Below, piece by piece: positions 12,734 through 12,751 of a stretch of DNA of 12,751 nucleotides (position 1 is its first letter; each line of letters begins with the position of its first letter). The position numbers and the translations under genes were made by a program. Origin of the DNA: Candidatus Eiseniibacteriota bacterium. Its GTDB lineage: Bacteria; Arandabacterota; Arandabacteria; JAGLYR01. Under the pieces are notes generated by a model. It was not told the DNA's origin. It searched no databases and was given only the letters and a program-made list of their open reading frames with translations. The stretch lies in the NCBI GenBank assembly GCA_023132135.1, contig JAGLYR010000014.1, forward strand, positions 1 to 12,751, read 5' to 3'.

Positions 12734-12751
12734 TCCCCGCGGAAGCGGGGA
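12734..12751. repeat. GC-rich stem-loop at the window edge
   Basis: TCCCCGC (12734-12740), GGAA, GCGGGGA (12745-12751): a 7-bp stem with a stable GNRA-type tetraloop. The wording resembles the dispersed TTCCCGCGNAAGCGGGAA repeats seen in many bacteria. It may continue past the window. Confidence 0.5.

Noticed and set aside
1-12751. tRNA or rRNA genes
   Set aside because: I saw no cloverleaf with a GGTTCGAATCC-type arm and no rRNA signature in the intergenic regions.

Overview
The window reads as chromosomal DNA of a GC-rich, Gram-negative-type bacterium, probably from a poorly cultured lineage. The clues are a secreted beta-helix protein with a FlgD/Por-type C-terminal sorting-like domain, an undecaprenyl-diphosphatase, an NfeD-slipin pair, a UbiA enzyme with DGGGP-synthase-like motifs, and many short palindromic repeats next to relics of Y1 (IS200/REP-associated) transposases. 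This pattern fits candidate phyla of the FCB superphylum or its neighbours (Eisenbacteria, Latescibacteria or Krumholzibacteria type). That placement is inference; no rRNA or other phylum marker is present.

Bases 1-3300 are a scrapyard of mobile DNA around one good gene. A C-terminal fragment of a Y1 transposase (minus strand) abuts an internal fragment of an ORF6N-domain gene. A strong sigma70-like promoter follows, then a 588-aa secreted parallel beta-helix protein. After it come a RAYT-type transposase reduced by internal deletion to its two ends, and a second ORF6N fragment. The two ORF6N fragments share a 180-bp direct repeat (one mismatch) and are truncated in complementary ways.

Bases 3300-5720 hold a MATE efflux transporter (plus) with its own promoter. 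It converges on, and overlaps by 20 bp, a secreted cysteine-rich protein of unknown function (minus). That gene has its own promoter containing a perfect palindrome.

Bases 5720-9170 (minus) hold, in transcription order, a TPR protein, a UbiA prenyltransferase (4-bp ATGA overlap), UppP, and a DNPH1-like nucleoside/nucleotide deoxyribosyl hydrolase-transferase. The TPR, uppP and DNPH1-like genes are each preceded, ending exactly at the ATG, by the same heptad-containing leader repeat. This is the most unusual pattern in the window.

Bases 9340-12120 (minus) hold HD-domain phosphohydrolase, NfeD membrane serine protease and slipin, a likely membrane quality-control operon. The whole HD-nfeD gap is a second kind of heptad array. 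Divergently, rpmB (zinc-type ribosomal protein L28) has a good promoter and is followed by five consecutive palindromes up to the window edge.
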